From Catellatospora coxensis (GTDB taxonomy: Bacteria; Actinomycetota; Actinomycetes; Mycobacteriales; Micromonosporaceae), in the NCBI RefSeq assembly GCF_016862635.1, contig NZ_BONI01000042.1, forward strand, positions 16,841 to 80,840: a stretch of DNA of 64,000 nt. Reading direction: 5' to 3'. Shown in pieces: positions 44,559 to 55,412 of the stretch (position 1 is the stretch's first letter; the number at the start of each line of letters is the position of its first letter). The notes under the pieces were generated by a model that ran no database searches, was not told where the DNA came from, and saw only the letters and a program-made list of their open reading frames with translations. The position numbers and the translations under genes are program-made.

Positions 44559-45311
44559 CTACTGGACGACCTCAAGGTAGTCGATGTTCGGGCCGCCCTC
44601 ACGGCTGGTGGCGGTGGCCCGGACGGTGTTCGTGCCCGCCGTCAGGGTGACCGTCACGGTGACCGTGTTCCAGTCGTCCCAGGTGCGCATCGGGTCGAAG
44701 CGGACGTCGCGCAGCACGGTGCCGTTGACGCTGATGTCCATGGCGCGATTGCAGCAGCTCGCGTTGGCGAACCGCAGCCGCAGGGTGGCCGGCCCGGACG
44801 CGCCCGGCACGCTCCACTGCAGGTATCCGCCGGTGACGTTGTCGTAGTCGACGAAGCCCGCGCCGCTGAAGCCGTTGTGGTCGCTGGCGGTGCGGGCCTG
44901 CGACCGGCTCGCCGACTCGGCCTCGTACCGCGCGGTGCGCGGCGGCGCGGGCGGCGGCGGGGCCACCGGGGACGGGGAGGCGGCCGGGGACGGCGACGCG
45001 CCCTCGGCCGACGGGGCCGGGGACGCCGCGGTGGACACCGCCGTCGAGGGCCGGGCCCCGGGCGTACGCGGCACCGGGCTGTTCGCCACCGGCGCGTCCG
45101 GGTAGACCGGCGCGGCGACGGGCTCGGCGCTCGGCTCGGTATCCCAGGGCAGCGCGTCGTTCCAGGTCGCGGGCCGGTGGACGGTGGTGAGGATGAGCAG
45201 GATCAGCGCGGCGGTGAACACCGTGGTGGCCACCAGCGGCAGGCCGCGCAGCCGCTCCAGCATGGGTATCCGGAGCCGCCGGCGGCCCTCGTACCCGAAA
45301 TCGTCCTCCAC
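44559..45311 (-). CDS. Membrane-anchored carbohydrate-binding (CBM6/35-like) protein
   Basis: The 250-residue protein has one transmembrane helix (about 25-43, LVATTVFTAALILLILTTV), a long Pro/Ala/Ser linker and an outer domain starting ARYEAESASRSQARTASDHN and ending VRATATSREGGPNIDYLEVV, matching CBM6/CBM35 beta-sandwich modules. It should bind sugars at the cell surface and has no catalytic domain, which is unusual for these modules. It is divergent from the Tat lipoprotein. Ligand unknown. Confidence 0.85.
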   Translation of the reverse strand: MEDDFGYEGRRRLRIPMLERLRGLPLVATTVFTAALILLILTTVHRPATWNDALPWDTEPSAEPVAAPVYPDAPVANSPVPRTPGARPSTAVSTAASPAPSAEGASPSPAASPSPVAPPPPAPPRTARYEAESASRSQARTASDHNGFSGAGFVDYDNVTGGYLQWSVPGASGPATLRLRFANASCCNRAMDISVNGTVLRDVRFDPMRTWDDWNTVTVTVTLTAGTNTVRATATSREGGPNIDYLEVVQ

Positions 45312-45515
45312 CGCCGAAGCCCGCCGTCTCTCGTCTGCCGCCTGTCACGGTTACGAGCGAGAAACGTAGTGGGCGCGTGCCGGTCGCGCACCGGCCGCTC
45401 GGTCAGCAAATCCGGAGCCGACGGTCACCCCGGGCCACCGGTGCGGCGGCCGGGCCAGTCCATATCGATCGCCGCCGTGCGGGAACCGGCGCGGGGCGCG
45501 GCGACTCGACCGGGC

Positions 45516-46739
45516 ATGACGACGAGACGTGACGTGCTGACCCTGCTCGGCGTGGGCGCCGCCGCGGCCCTGACCGGGTGCCGCGCGCAGACTCCGGCGG
45601 TGCCCACGGCCGCACCGGACCTGGTGCTGGTGCGGGCCGAGGGCGGGCTGACCGTGCTGCGGCCGTCCGGAGTGGAACGGATCGGGGCCGGTCTGGCCAC
45701 CCCGGACGGCGGCATCGTGTACGCCGCCGCACCCGCGGGCGTGCACACCGAGCTGACCGCGATCGAGACCCGGACCGGGCGGCGCACCGCGGGGCCGCGG
45801 CTGGCCGGGGCGTGGGTGCCGCGGGTCGCCTCCGCGGACGGGCGGCTGGTGGCGCTGGCCGCCCCCGGCACGGGCGAGGTCACCCACGTGCCCTCGGGCC
45901 GGGCCCGGACCCCGCTGGTGGTCGCGGACACGGCCGGTGAGGTGGCGCGGCTGGAACTGGCCGGCAACATCGTGCCGGACGCGTTCACGGTCGGCGGCGA
46001 GGGCCTGTTCGTGCTGGACTGGCTGCCCGCGACCGCCCCGGACCGGTACCGGGTGCGCCAGGTTGACGTGGCCACCGGCCGGAGTTCGGCGCTGCTGACC
46101 CGGGTGAAGACGGCGGTGCCGCCGGGGGCCGAGGAGGAGATGAGCGGCGAGGGCCGGATGGCGGTGTACGCCCCGAACCGGCAGGTGCTGTACACGCTCT
46201 ACACGCACCAGCCCGACCACCGGCACACCCGTGACCTGGTCGCCGGCCGCCCCGGCGACGTGCACGCGTTCGTGCACACGCTGCACCTGGCGGAGCAGTG
46301 GGCGTACTGCGTCGACCTGCCCGCGCCGTTCGGCGAGGGCCCGGGGGCCGGCCACGCCCTGGCGATCAACCCGGAGGGCTCCGAGTTCTACGTCGCCGAC
46401 GTGACCAGCGGGCGGTTCGCGGTCGTCGGCACCGAGCAGCTCGCCGTCCGGGAGGCCGTCGACGGGCCGAAGGGTACCGGGACCGCGTACGCCGTGGCGA
46501 CGTTCCGGCAGGTCCTGGTCGCGGTCGGCGGCACGGTGCACGTGCTGCCCCGCGACGGCGCGCCGGTGTGGCGCAGCTGGGACGCCGGGGGCGAGGTGCG
46601 CGGCCTGGCCGCCAGCCCCGACGGCAAGCGGGTGTACGCCGCCCTGCCCGACACCGTGGCCTGGTTCGACGCCGAGACCGGGCAGCGCCTGGGCACGCTC
46701 GCCGTACCAGGCGTCAGTGCCCTGGATCGGGTTCTCTGA
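45516..46739 (+). CDS. Tat-exported lipoprotein with beta-propeller repeats
   Basis: The 407-residue protein begins MTTRRDVLTLLGVGAAAALT followed by GC: a twin-arginine motif and a lipobox. The mature part repeats short blade-like units such as LVLVRAEGGLTVLRPSGVER, YRVRQVDVATGRSSALL and AASPDGKRVYAALPDTVAWF, fitting a YVTN/WD40-like propeller. It should be lipid-anchored outside the membrane after folding. No catalytic residues are evident. ATG 45516 was chosen for the signal peptide. Its 3' end overlaps the convergent gene by 26 bases. Confidence 0.8.
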   Translation: MTTRRDVLTLLGVGAAAALTGCRAQTPAVPTAAPDLVLVRAEGGLTVLRPSGVERIGAGLATPDGGIVYAAAPAGVHTELTAIETRTGRRTAGPRLAGAWVPRVASADGRLVALAAPGTGEVTHVPSGRARTPLVVADTAGEVARLELAGNIVPDAFTVGGEGLFVLDWLPATAPDRYRVRQVDVATGRSSALLTRVKTAVPPGAEEEMSGEGRMAVYAPNRQVLYTLYTHQPDHRHTRDLVAGRPGDVHAFVHTLHLAEQWAYCVDLPAPFGEGPGAGHALAINPEGSEFYVADVTSGRFAVVGTEQLAVREAVDGPKGTGTAYAVATFRQVLVAVGGTVHVLPRDGAPVWRSWDAGGEVRGLAASPDGKRVYAALPDTVAWFDAETGQRLGTLAVPGVSALDRVL

Positions 46740-48114
46740 CCGGCGGTTTCGGCGCTCCGGTGCGGGTCTTGCGGCCGGTCGATCCGTCGGCCGGCCTGGT
46801 CGCGGCGTCGTTCGGGCTCGGGGGTGTCCTGTCGCGACCCGGCCCGACGCCCCGACGCGGACGCCGGGCCCGGCCGAACGGGGCGATCCCGGCGGCGACC
46901 AGCCCGAGCAGCCAGGCCGGGGCGAGCAGTGCGGTCAGCCCGGCGTACCAGGGCAGACGCCAGGTCCACGACGGGCCGGTGGCGGCGGTGACGTCGCCGC
47001 CGGTCCACGGCCGCGCGGCCAGCGACCAGGCCAGGAACGCGTCCCCGACGGGCAGCGCGCCGCCCAGGTAGCGCCGCTCCCCGTCCCACTGCACGGCGAG
47101 CCCGGCGGCCTCGGCCAGGCCGGTGAGCGCGGCCGCCGCCTCGCCGTCGCCGTAGACGACGGCGCCGCCGAGCGCGACCGCGCTCGCCGACGTGCTCAGC
47201 CCCCAGATCAGCGGCCCGGAGTCGACGTCGCCGGCCAGCTCCACGCCCTGCGGGTACTCGCGCACACCGGGCGCGCCCGGCACGGTCGAGGCGAAACGCT
47301 CCCGGAAGACGGCCCAGTCGCGCGCGCCGACCGCCGGGTCCACCTCGCGCAGGAAACGCAGCACCATCACCTGCGACGTGGCGCGGGCCCCGCTGGTCGG
47401 CTGCCCGGTGGACGGGGCCACGGTGTGCGGCAGCAGCCCGGTAGCGGGGTCGCGCCGGGTGTCGGCGGCGGCCAGCCAGTCGCGGATCAGGCCCGCGCGG
47501 TCGGCGCCGGTCAGCGTGCCGGCCAGCCGCACCGCGGCGATGCCGACGGCACTGTCGCAGGGCCACGCCTGCCCCGGGTACGCCGTCAGGAACGGCGACC
47601 CGGTCGTGTCGAGCTGCCGCCGGAACGCGCCGGCCAGCGCGTCGGCGTCGGCGGCCAGCCGGTCCCGCTCCGGCGCGCCCGGCCCGGCGAGCGCGACCAC
47701 GCCGCCCCGCAGCCAGGTCGCCCAGCCCTGATAGAACACGCCGTACGCCGGTTCGAGGGAGGCGTCGAAGACGGCGCGGCCGTCCTCGGAGTCCACGTGC
47801 GACAGTGCCCAGCGCGCCTCGGCCAGCGCCCGCTCCTTCAGCTGTGCGCTGCGCGCGCCGACGTCGAGCCAGGTCAGGCCGTAGAGCGTGTAGCTGAAGA
47901 ACCAGCCCTCGGGGAACAGCTGCTGCATCCGGACGGCGCTGCCGCCGTCGAGCGCCGCGCGCTGGAAGGCAAGCCGCGGCAGCGCGTCCGCGACGATCTC
48001 GGCGTCGGTGCGCGCGAGCGGGCTCGACGCGTGCAGCCGGGACACCTCGATCGCCGCGAGGCTGGTGAGCACCAGCGCGAGCAACACCGTGAGAGACCGC
48101 ACCAGCCTGCGCAT
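46714..48114 (-). CDS. Membrane protein with large extracytoplasmic helical domain
   Basis: The 466-residue protein has an N-terminal membrane helix/signal anchor (LTVLLALVLTSLAAIEVS), a large middle domain containing PEGWFFSYTLYGLTWLDVG and DPATGLLPHTVAPSTG, and a second membrane helix near 395-415 followed by a Pro/Arg-rich tail. The middle domain pattern resembles linalool dehydratase/isomerase-like alpha/alpha-barrels, but that is tentative. It overlaps the end of the convergent Tat lipoprotein gene. Function unknown. Confidence 0.7.
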   Translation of the reverse strand: MRRLVRSLTVLLALVLTSLAAIEVSRLHASSPLARTDAEIVADALPRLAFQRAALDGGSAVRMQQLFPEGWFFSYTLYGLTWLDVGARSAQLKERALAEARWALSHVDSEDGRAVFDASLEPAYGVFYQGWATWLRGGVVALAGPGAPERDRLAADADALAGAFRRQLDTTGSPFLTAYPGQAWPCDSAVGIAAVRLAGTLTGADRAGLIRDWLAAADTRRDPATGLLPHTVAPSTGQPTSGARATSQVMVLRFLREVDPAVGARDWAVFRERFASTVPGAPGVREYPQGVELAGDVDSGPLIWGLSTSASAVALGGAVVYGDGEAAAALTGLAEAAGLAVQWDGERRYLGGALPVGDAFLAWSLAARPWTGGDVTAATGPSWTWRLPWYAGLTALLAPAWLLGLVAAGIAPFGRARRPRRGVGPGRDRTPPSPNDAATRPADGSTGRKTRTGAPKPPVREPDPGH

Positions 48115-48161
48115 CGGGAGATCGTAGACGGCCTTGCATGCGTGGCGTCGTCCCGCGGGCC

Positions 48162-48167
48162 TACTAT
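48162..48167 (+). promoter_or_regulatory. Probable -10 element of a leaderless transcript
   Basis: TACTAT lies 7 bases before GTG 48174 with no ribosome site between. It fits a leaderless transcript for the HEAT-repeat gene. Confidence 0.5.
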
Positions 48168-48173
48168 CAGCCG

Positions 48174-49841
48174 GTGACCCAGGGTGTGGAACCAGTGGAC
48201 CTGTTGCGGCTCATCGGATCCGCGGCGCACGACTACGACAGCATGGACGCGCTCGAGCAGGTGCTGCTGCCCGCCGACGGCCTGCACCCGCTGGCCGCGC
48301 AGCTGGTCGCGCCGATCCTGGCGTTCGCCGCGGACCCCAAGACGCGCCTGCCCGACCAGCTGCTGATGCTGGTCGGCGAGCTGGCCGCGCACCCGGACGG
48401 CGAGCCGGTGCGCCAGGCGCTGCGCGCCTTCACTGTGACGCTGCGTAATCTGTCCGATCTCGACGACCACAGCGTGGTGGAGGAGTCCACCGCCCTGCTC
48501 GGCTGGTGCGGCCCCGATCCGCGGCTGTCCGCGGTGCTGCTGGCCAGGGCGCGGGAGTACGCCGACGACTACCGCCGGGTCACCCCGCTGGTGGCCGCGG
48601 CCCAGCTCGATCCGGCCGCCGCCGCGGGCTGGCTGCCGGAGTTCCTCGACCCGTCCCGCTCGTCCACGGTCCGGGTCGCGGCCGTGCTGGCGATGCGGGA
48701 GGCCGGGCTCACGCCCACCGCGCAGGCCGGCGCGGCGCTGGCCGCGGGCTGGTCCGCCGACCCGGACGCGCTGCGCTGGACCACCCGCCGCGGCAAGCTG
48801 GCCGACCTGGTCGACTACGCTGCCGGCGGCGACCCCCGCCGGGACGCCGAGCTGCTCGCCGTGATCGCCCGCGACGGGCAGGCGCAGGCCCGCCGGGACG
48901 TCGCGCAGACCCTGGCCGACCGGGCCGCCCGGCAGGAGCTGCCGGTGGAGTCGCAGGCGCTGCTCTGCTCGTTCCTGGACGACCCCGAGGAGCGGGTGCG
49001 CCGCTGCGCGTACCGTGCCGTCGTCGCCGACGACACGCTCACCCGCCGCCAGGCCGACTGGCTGGCCGACGCGGTCGCCCGCGGGGCCCGGATGCGCCGC
49101 TCGGCGCTGGACGCGCTGATCCGCGTCGGCGACCCGCGCTGGCACGAGCACGCCGAGTCCGCGCTGCGCGGGGGCTGGACGCCGCCCCGGTTGCCCGGCG
49201 CGCTTGCCGAGCTCGGCGCGCCGGACGAGTCGCTGCGGGAGGCGGTGCTCGGCCGGGTGGTGGACCTGGCCACCACGATCGACGTGAACCGCTCGCCCAA
49301 GGCCACGGCCAAGGAGCAGCGCGAGCTGGTGGGGCTGCTGCGGGTGCTCGGCGACGCCACCGACCCCTCGGCGGTCGGCGTGCTGGCCCGGCACCTGGCC
49401 CAGATGACCTGGCCGGCCCGGCTGTGGGTGGCCGAGTTCCTGGCCGAGGCGGGACGCGGCAACCCCGAGGTGATCGAGGCGATCGGCGCGATGGCCAACG
49501 GCGAGGTCATCTACCTGCGCCTGCTGTGGCTGGCCGGGGGCGACGACGCCCCGCTGCGGGCCGCGATCGCGGTCGCCCCGCGCCGGGACGTGCTGGCCGC
49601 GGTCGCCGCGGCCGAGGTGTTCGGCGACGCCGACCCCGACGTGGCGGCCCGGCTGCGCGAGATCCGCGACGGCGACGCCGACCTCAAGGACCGGTTCGCG
49701 GCCGCGGGCGCGCTGTGGGAGCTGACCGGCGATCCGGCCGAGGCGGCGGCGACGGTGCGGGAGGCGCTGGACGCGCCGTGGCTGCGTACCCGGCAGCGGG
49801 CCCGGGAACTGGCCGACCAGCTCGGACTTGCGCACGGCTGA
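48174..49841 (+). CDS. HEAT-repeat protein
   Basis: The 555-residue protein is almost wholly helical, with many repeat-like helix pairs such as SSTVRVAAVLAMREAGLTPT, DDPEERVRRCAYRAVVADD, ARMRRSALDALIRVGD and RLWVAEFLAEAGRGNPEVIE. It fits HEAT repeats; no catalytic or membrane segment is seen. I chose GTG 48174 (leaderless with TACTAT) over ATG 48138, which would lie upstream of that -10 box. Partner unknown. Confidence 0.75.
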   Translation: MTQGVEPVDLLRLIGSAAHDYDSMDALEQVLLPADGLHPLAAQLVAPILAFAADPKTRLPDQLLMLVGELAAHPDGEPVRQALRAFTVTLRNLSDLDDHSVVEESTALLGWCGPDPRLSAVLLARAREYADDYRRVTPLVAAAQLDPAAAAGWLPEFLDPSRSSTVRVAAVLAMREAGLTPTAQAGAALAAGWSADPDALRWTTRRGKLADLVDYAAGGDPRRDAELLAVIARDGQAQARRDVAQTLADRAARQELPVESQALLCSFLDDPEERVRRCAYRAVVADDTLTRRQADWLADAVARGARMRRSALDALIRVGDPRWHEHAESALRGGWTPPRLPGALAELGAPDESLREAVLGRVVDLATTIDVNRSPKATAKEQRELVGLLRVLGDATDPSAVGVLARHLAQMTWPARLWVAEFLAEAGRGNPEVIEAIGAMANGEVIYLRLLWLAGGDDAPLRAAIAVAPRRDVLAAVAAAEVFGDADPDVAARLREIRDGDADLKDRFAAAGALWELTGDPAEAAATVREALDAPWLRTRQRARELADQLGLAHG

Positions 49842-49843
49842 CC

Positions 49844-49856
49844 GGGAAAGCGCTCC
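49844..49856. promoter_or_regulatory. Possible LacI-family-type operator
   Basis: GGGAAAGCGCTCC is a partial match to GGAAAGCGCTTTCC-like dyads bound by LacI-family regulators. It lies upstream of the adenylating-enzyme gene. Weak. Confidence 0.25.
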
Positions 49857-49922
49857 ATAGCACAGTCTTCGCCGCGCGGCGTCCACTGAGGAGCCAGATG
49901 CATCTCGATGCTCGACGAATGG

Positions 49923-49949
49923 TTGCGATCTCGTAACGGGCGCTATGGT
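49923..49949 (+). promoter_or_regulatory. Possible promoter of the first adenylating-enzyme gene
   Basis: TTGCGA (49923-49928) and TATGGT (49944-49949) are separated by 15 bases, slightly short. They lie 77 bases before ATG 50026. Tentative. Confidence 0.35.
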
Positions 49950-50025
49950 GCCGGTTCGGAAAGCGCGCCGTGTCAACGTAGCCAGGATGCGCCAGTGTTC
50001 GGTCGAGTCACGGGAGTGTCCGACG

Positions 50026-51576
50026 ATGGACCAGCGCGACCAGGAAAACTATGCGGCCCAGGCGCTCGCCGTCTTCGAGGGGTACGGCTCGGCTGAGGCG
50101 ATCGTGCACGGGGCACGCCGGCTGACGTACGCCGACCTGGCCGCCGGGATCAGGGACATGGCCGCGACGCTGTACGAGAACGGCGTACGGTCCGCCGCGG
50201 CGGTCGGCATCCTCGCCGGCAACCCGCCCGAGTCGATCCAGGTGCAGTTCGCCCTGCACCTGCTGGGCTGCCGGTCGGTGTGGCTGGCCCCGAACGCGCC
50301 CCCGCAGCTGTGCGCCGACTACCTGTCGCTGGCCGACGTCGACGCGTTCGCCTACGACGCGCGCACCCATGCCGCGCTGGGCGAGCAGCTCGCGCAGGGG
50401 GCGGGGGACCTCACGGTGTTCTGCTTCGGCGCGGGCGCGGGCATCGACCTGGCCGCGTCGCGGCGCTCCGGCGCGGCACGGCTCGGGCTGCCGCCGTCGG
50501 TGCGCGAGCCGCAGTCGCTGTTCCAGACCGGCGGGACCACCGGGCGGCCCAAGCTGGTGCACCACCGGCACGCCTTCTTCAAGGCGGTGCAGGCGGTCGC
50601 GGCCAGCTACCAGGTCACCGACGGCCGCCCGCTGCGGCACCTGGCGGTGGCCGGGTTCTGGCACTCCAGCCAGCAGGTCGCCGCGATGATCACGCTGTTC
50701 ACCGGCGGGGTGCTGGTGCTGCACGACCGCTTCACCGCCGAGGACTTCCTGGCCACCCTGGAGCAGGAGCGCATCACCAGCGCGGTGCTGCCGCCGCCGA
50801 TGCTCTACCAGGTGCTCGACCACCCGCGGCTGGCCAAGACGGACACGAGCAGCCTGGCCACGCTGTCCTGCGCCGGCAGCGCCGCCGCGCCGACCCGCCT
50901 GGCCGAGGCCGTGCGGCGCTTCGGTCCGGTGCTGCGCCCGGTGTACGGCATGAGCGAGGCCACCTTCATCGCCGCGTACCCGAACCTGGAGTACGACCCG
51001 GCGCACCCGGAACGGCTCGGCTCGTGCGGGCGGCCGTACCCCGGGGTGCGGGTCGAGATCCGCGACGGCCGCGGCACGGTCGTCGGGCCGGGCGAGATCG
51101 GCGAGGTGTGGGTGTCCGCCGCGCTGATGACCTCCGGCTACTGGGGCCAGGCCGAGCTGACCAGCCGCACCATCGTGGACGGCTGGCTGCGCACCGGCGA
51201 CCTGGGCCGCGTCGACGACGACGGTTACCTGTTCCTCGTCGACCGGCTCAAGGACATGATCGTCACCGGCGCGACCTCGACGAACGTGTACTCGCGCACG
51301 GTCGAGGACACCCTGCTGCGCCACCCGCAGGTGCGGGCCGCGGCGGTGATCGGCGTGCCGCACCAGAGCATGGGCGAGGCCGTCTACGCCTTCGTCGTTC
51401 CCGCCGCCGACGCCGAGCTCACCGCCGCCCAGCTGCGCGAATGGGCCGTCACCGAACTCAACGAACTCTGGGCCCCGTACGCCGTCGAGTTCGTCCGGGA
51501 ACTCCCCCTCACCGACGTGGGCAAGGTCGACAAGAAAGCCCTCCGCGCCCGCCGCGTCGCCGGCGCCACCGGCTGA
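50026..51576 (+). CDS. Stand-alone adenylate-forming enzyme (AMP-binding), paralogue 1
   Basis: The 516-residue enzyme has the class I adenylation motifs: phosphate loop FQTGGTTGRPKLVHH, VYGMSEATFIA, GWLRTGDLGRVDDDGYL, DRLKDMIVTG and the C-terminal lysine motif TDVGKVDKKALR. It should activate a carboxylate as acyl-AMP, possibly for a CoA thioester. No carrier protein or condensation domain is present. It opens NYAAQALAVFEGYGSAEAIV and resembles the second enzyme at 59657 over its whole length. Substrate unknown. Confidence 0.92.
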   Translation: MDQRDQENYAAQALAVFEGYGSAEAIVHGARRLTYADLAAGIRDMAATLYENGVRSAAAVGILAGNPPESIQVQFALHLLGCRSVWLAPNAPPQLCADYLSLADVDAFAYDARTHAALGEQLAQGAGDLTVFCFGAGAGIDLAASRRSGAARLGLPPSVREPQSLFQTGGTTGRPKLVHHRHAFFKAVQAVAASYQVTDGRPLRHLAVAGFWHSSQQVAAMITLFTGGVLVLHDRFTAEDFLATLEQERITSAVLPPPMLYQVLDHPRLAKTDTSSLATLSCAGSAAAPTRLAEAVRRFGPVLRPVYGMSEATFIAAYPNLEYDPAHPERLGSCGRPYPGVRVEIRDGRGTVVGPGEIGEVWVSAALMTSGYWGQAELTSRTIVDGWLRTGDLGRVDDDGYLFLVDRLKDMIVTGATSTNVYSRTVEDTLLRHPQVRAAAVIGVPHQSMGEAVYAFVVPAADAELTAAQLREWAVTELNELWAPYAVEFVRELPLTDVGKVDKKALRARRVAGATG

Positions 51577-51593
51577 CGAGAGGCCCGCCCGGG

Positions 51594-52772
51594 TCAGGGG
51601 AGGCTGGACTCGATGACGTCAGCGGCGAGGGGTGCGCCGCCGTAGGTGCGGAGGTCGGTTTGGAGGCGCGTCAGCGCGTCGCGTACCCCCTGGTCTGAGG
51701 TCAGGTCTTCGACGGCGGCGCGCAGCGCGCCGGGGGTCGGGGCCGCCGGGTCCAGCGGGCGGCCGACGCCCAGCTCGGCCACCCGCAGTGCGTTGACCTC
51801 CTGTTCGGGGGTCTGCGGCACGGTCAGCATGGGCACCCCGGCTCGGATCGCCTCCAGGATGCCGCCCATGCCCGCGTGCGTGACGAACACGGCCGCGTGC
51901 GCCAGCACGTCGAGCTGCGGCACGCTCGCCGCCACCGTCACGTTGCCGGGCGCCGGGCCGAGTTCGGCGGGGTCGGTGCGTTCGCCCACGGCCAGCACGA
52001 CCTGCCAGGGGCTGTCGCCCAACGCCTCCACGCAGGTGCGGTAGAAGCCGGGGAGACGGTTGTAGACGGTGCCGAGCGAGATCAGCACGACCGGCCGGCC
52101 GGGCTCGGGCGGCGTCCAGCGCGGCTGGAACGCCCGCGGCCCGGTGCACGGCCCGGTGAAGTGGTGGCGCTCGCCGAACGTCTCCGCCCGGAACTGCATG
52201 AACCGGGGGTACAGCAGCAACTGCGCGAGCGGCTGGAACGCGCGGACCGCGTCCGGGTCGACGCCCTGCTCGGCGGCGAACGTGTCGAGCTGCACCTGGT
52301 GCTCGGGCAGACCGGGCCGGGGCGTGACGGTCAGCCCCAGGTGCCGGGCGATGGACCAGTGCTCGTTGGCGGCCTGGAAGCTCTGGAACTGCACCGCCGG
52401 CAGCTCGTCCCGGACGGCGATGAGCCGCCCGGCGAGGCTCTGCATGCCGTACACCATCAGGTCGGGGCGGTCGTCCCGGAAGTACGGCGCGAGCTGCGGC
52501 AGCGTGGTGCGGGCCTCGCCGAGGAAACCCTCCCGCACGGTGGCGATGTAGTCGGCGCGCTCGGGCCGCCGCAGGTCGCGGTCGCTTTCGGCGGGCAGGC
52601 CGGAGGTGTACGGCACCACCAGCGCCCCCGTGGCCGCGACCGCCTCGGCGCGGGCCGCCACGGTGGCGTAGCTGACCCGGTGGCCGCGCCGGACCAGCTC
52701 CGCCACGATCGGCAGGGTCGGATAGACCTCACCGATGGTGGGCGCGTTGACGAAAGCGATGTGTCGACCCAT
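51594..52772 (-). CDS. MGT-family glycosyltransferase
   Basis: The 392-residue GT-B protein has FVNAPTIGEVYPTLPIVAEL at the N-terminus and the nucleotide-sugar donor motif HAGMGGILEAIRAGVPMLTV followed by PQTPEQEVNA near residue 320. This is the macrolide glycosyltransferase-type family of GT1, which glycosylates polyketides or other small molecules, sometimes as self-resistance. ATG 52772 was chosen; GTG 52778 adds two residues. It is convergent with the adenylating enzyme. Acceptor unknown. Confidence 0.92.
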   Translation of the reverse strand: MGRHIAFVNAPTIGEVYPTLPIVAELVRRGHRVSYATVAARAEAVAATGALVVPYTSGLPAESDRDLRRPERADYIATVREGFLGEARTTLPQLAPYFRDDRPDLMVYGMQSLAGRLIAVRDELPAVQFQSFQAANEHWSIARHLGLTVTPRPGLPEHQVQLDTFAAEQGVDPDAVRAFQPLAQLLLYPRFMQFRAETFGERHHFTGPCTGPRAFQPRWTPPEPGRPVVLISLGTVYNRLPGFYRTCVEALGDSPWQVVLAVGERTDPAELGPAPGNVTVAASVPQLDVLAHAAVFVTHAGMGGILEAIRAGVPMLTVPQTPEQEVNALRVAELGVGRPLDPAAPTPGALRAAVEDLTSDQGVRDALTRLQTDLRTYGGAPLAADVIESSLP

Positions 52773-52955
52773 CCGCACAGCGTCGGGCCGGTGACGGGCC
52801 CGCTCAAGCGCCCATCGGACCGTCTACTGTGGCGTAACGGTCGATGGACGTCGATCAGGGCTCGCGGCCGAGGCAGGTCCGCAGGGCCTCGTCGCCGGCA
52901 CGGGGCTGCGGGCTGATCGCTCCGTACCCGGGTCCGATGTAGCAGAGTGCAGGGT

Positions 52956-54331
<1,376 letters not shown>

Positions 54332-54335
<4 letters not shown>

Positions 54336-55342
54336 GCGCACCCGCCTGGACACCCGAACAGGAGGTCGACGCGGCCCAGGCGGCCCTGCTGATCGCCGAG
54401 CAGTTCCCCGCCCTGCGCGGTGCGCCGGTGACCCTGCTCGCCACCGGCTGGGACAACACGGTGCACCTGGTCGGCGGCGAGTGGGTGTTCCGGTTCCCGC
54501 GCCGGGCCGTCGCGCTGCGGCTGCTGGCCCACGAGACCGCGGTGCTGCCCCGGCTCGCGGGCCGGCTGCCGCTGCCGATCCCGTTCCCGGAGCTGATCGG
54601 CGTGCCGTCGGACGGCTTCCCGTGGCCGTTCTGGGGCGCCCGCCTGGTGCCCGGTGCCGAGCTGGCCGACTCCGGCCTGTCCGACGAGCGCCGCACCCGC
54701 GCCGCCGCCGATTTGGGCACGTTCCTCCGCGCCCTGCACGACCCGGTCCTGGCCGCCCGCGTAGCGGTCCGCGCGACGCCGGTCGACGCGGCCGGACCGC
54801 GTGGCGGGTCCGCCGCCGCGGAGGCTCCGCCCGCGGCGTCCGGGCCGGACGGGCCTCCCGTGGTGTTGCCGCACGATCCGATGCGGCGCGGGGACCCGGG
54901 TGTGCGCGGGCCGCAGGCGCGGGAGTGGCTGGCCCGGCTGGTCGCGGCGGGACTGTGGCGGCCCGATCCGGCCGTGTTCCGGCTGCTGGACGAGGCGGAG
55001 CCGCTCGGTCCCGGCGACGGCGCCCCGGTGCTGGTCCACGGCGACCTGCACCAGCGGCACCTGCTGCTCGGCGGCGACGGCCGGGCCACGGGTGTCATCG
55101 ACTGGGGTGACGTGTGCCTGGCCGACCCGGCCGTGGACCTGTCCCTGGCATACAGCGGCTTCATCGGGCCCGCGCGGGCCGCCCTGCTCGACGCCTACGG
55201 CCCGGTGCCGGCCGAGGGTGCGGCGCGGGCCCGGGTGCTGGCCGTGAATCTCAGCGCGGTGCTGGCCGAGTACGCCCACGCCGAGGGCCGGGTCGCGCTG
55301 CTGCGCGAGGCGCTCGCGGGCATCGGCCGGGCGGCCCGCTGA
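54332..55342 (+). CDS. Aminoglycoside phosphotransferase-family kinase
   Basis: The 336-residue protein has the APH fold: TGWDNTVHLVGGEWVFRFPR at the N-terminus, VLVHGDLHQRHLLLG (catalytic HGD) and VIDWGDVCLADPAVDLSLAY (metal site). A Pro/Ala-rich insertion (about 150-180) separates the lobes. It is coupled to the PLP enzyme, so it may phosphorylate the amine made by it or act in detoxification; this is inference. ATG 54332 overlaps the upstream stop. Confidence 0.9.
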
Positions 55343-55400
55343 CCGGCCGGTGGCGGGACCCGTGGTCGCTTGTGGGACGTGGCGGGGGGTGTGCGCGGCC

Positions 55401-55406
55401 TAGACT
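55401..55406 (+). promoter_or_regulatory. Probable -10 element of a leaderless transcript
   Basis: TAGACT lies 6 bases before ATG 55413 with no ribosome site between, fitting a leaderless glucokinase mRNA. Confidence 0.45.
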
Positions 55407-55412
55407 GAGGCA

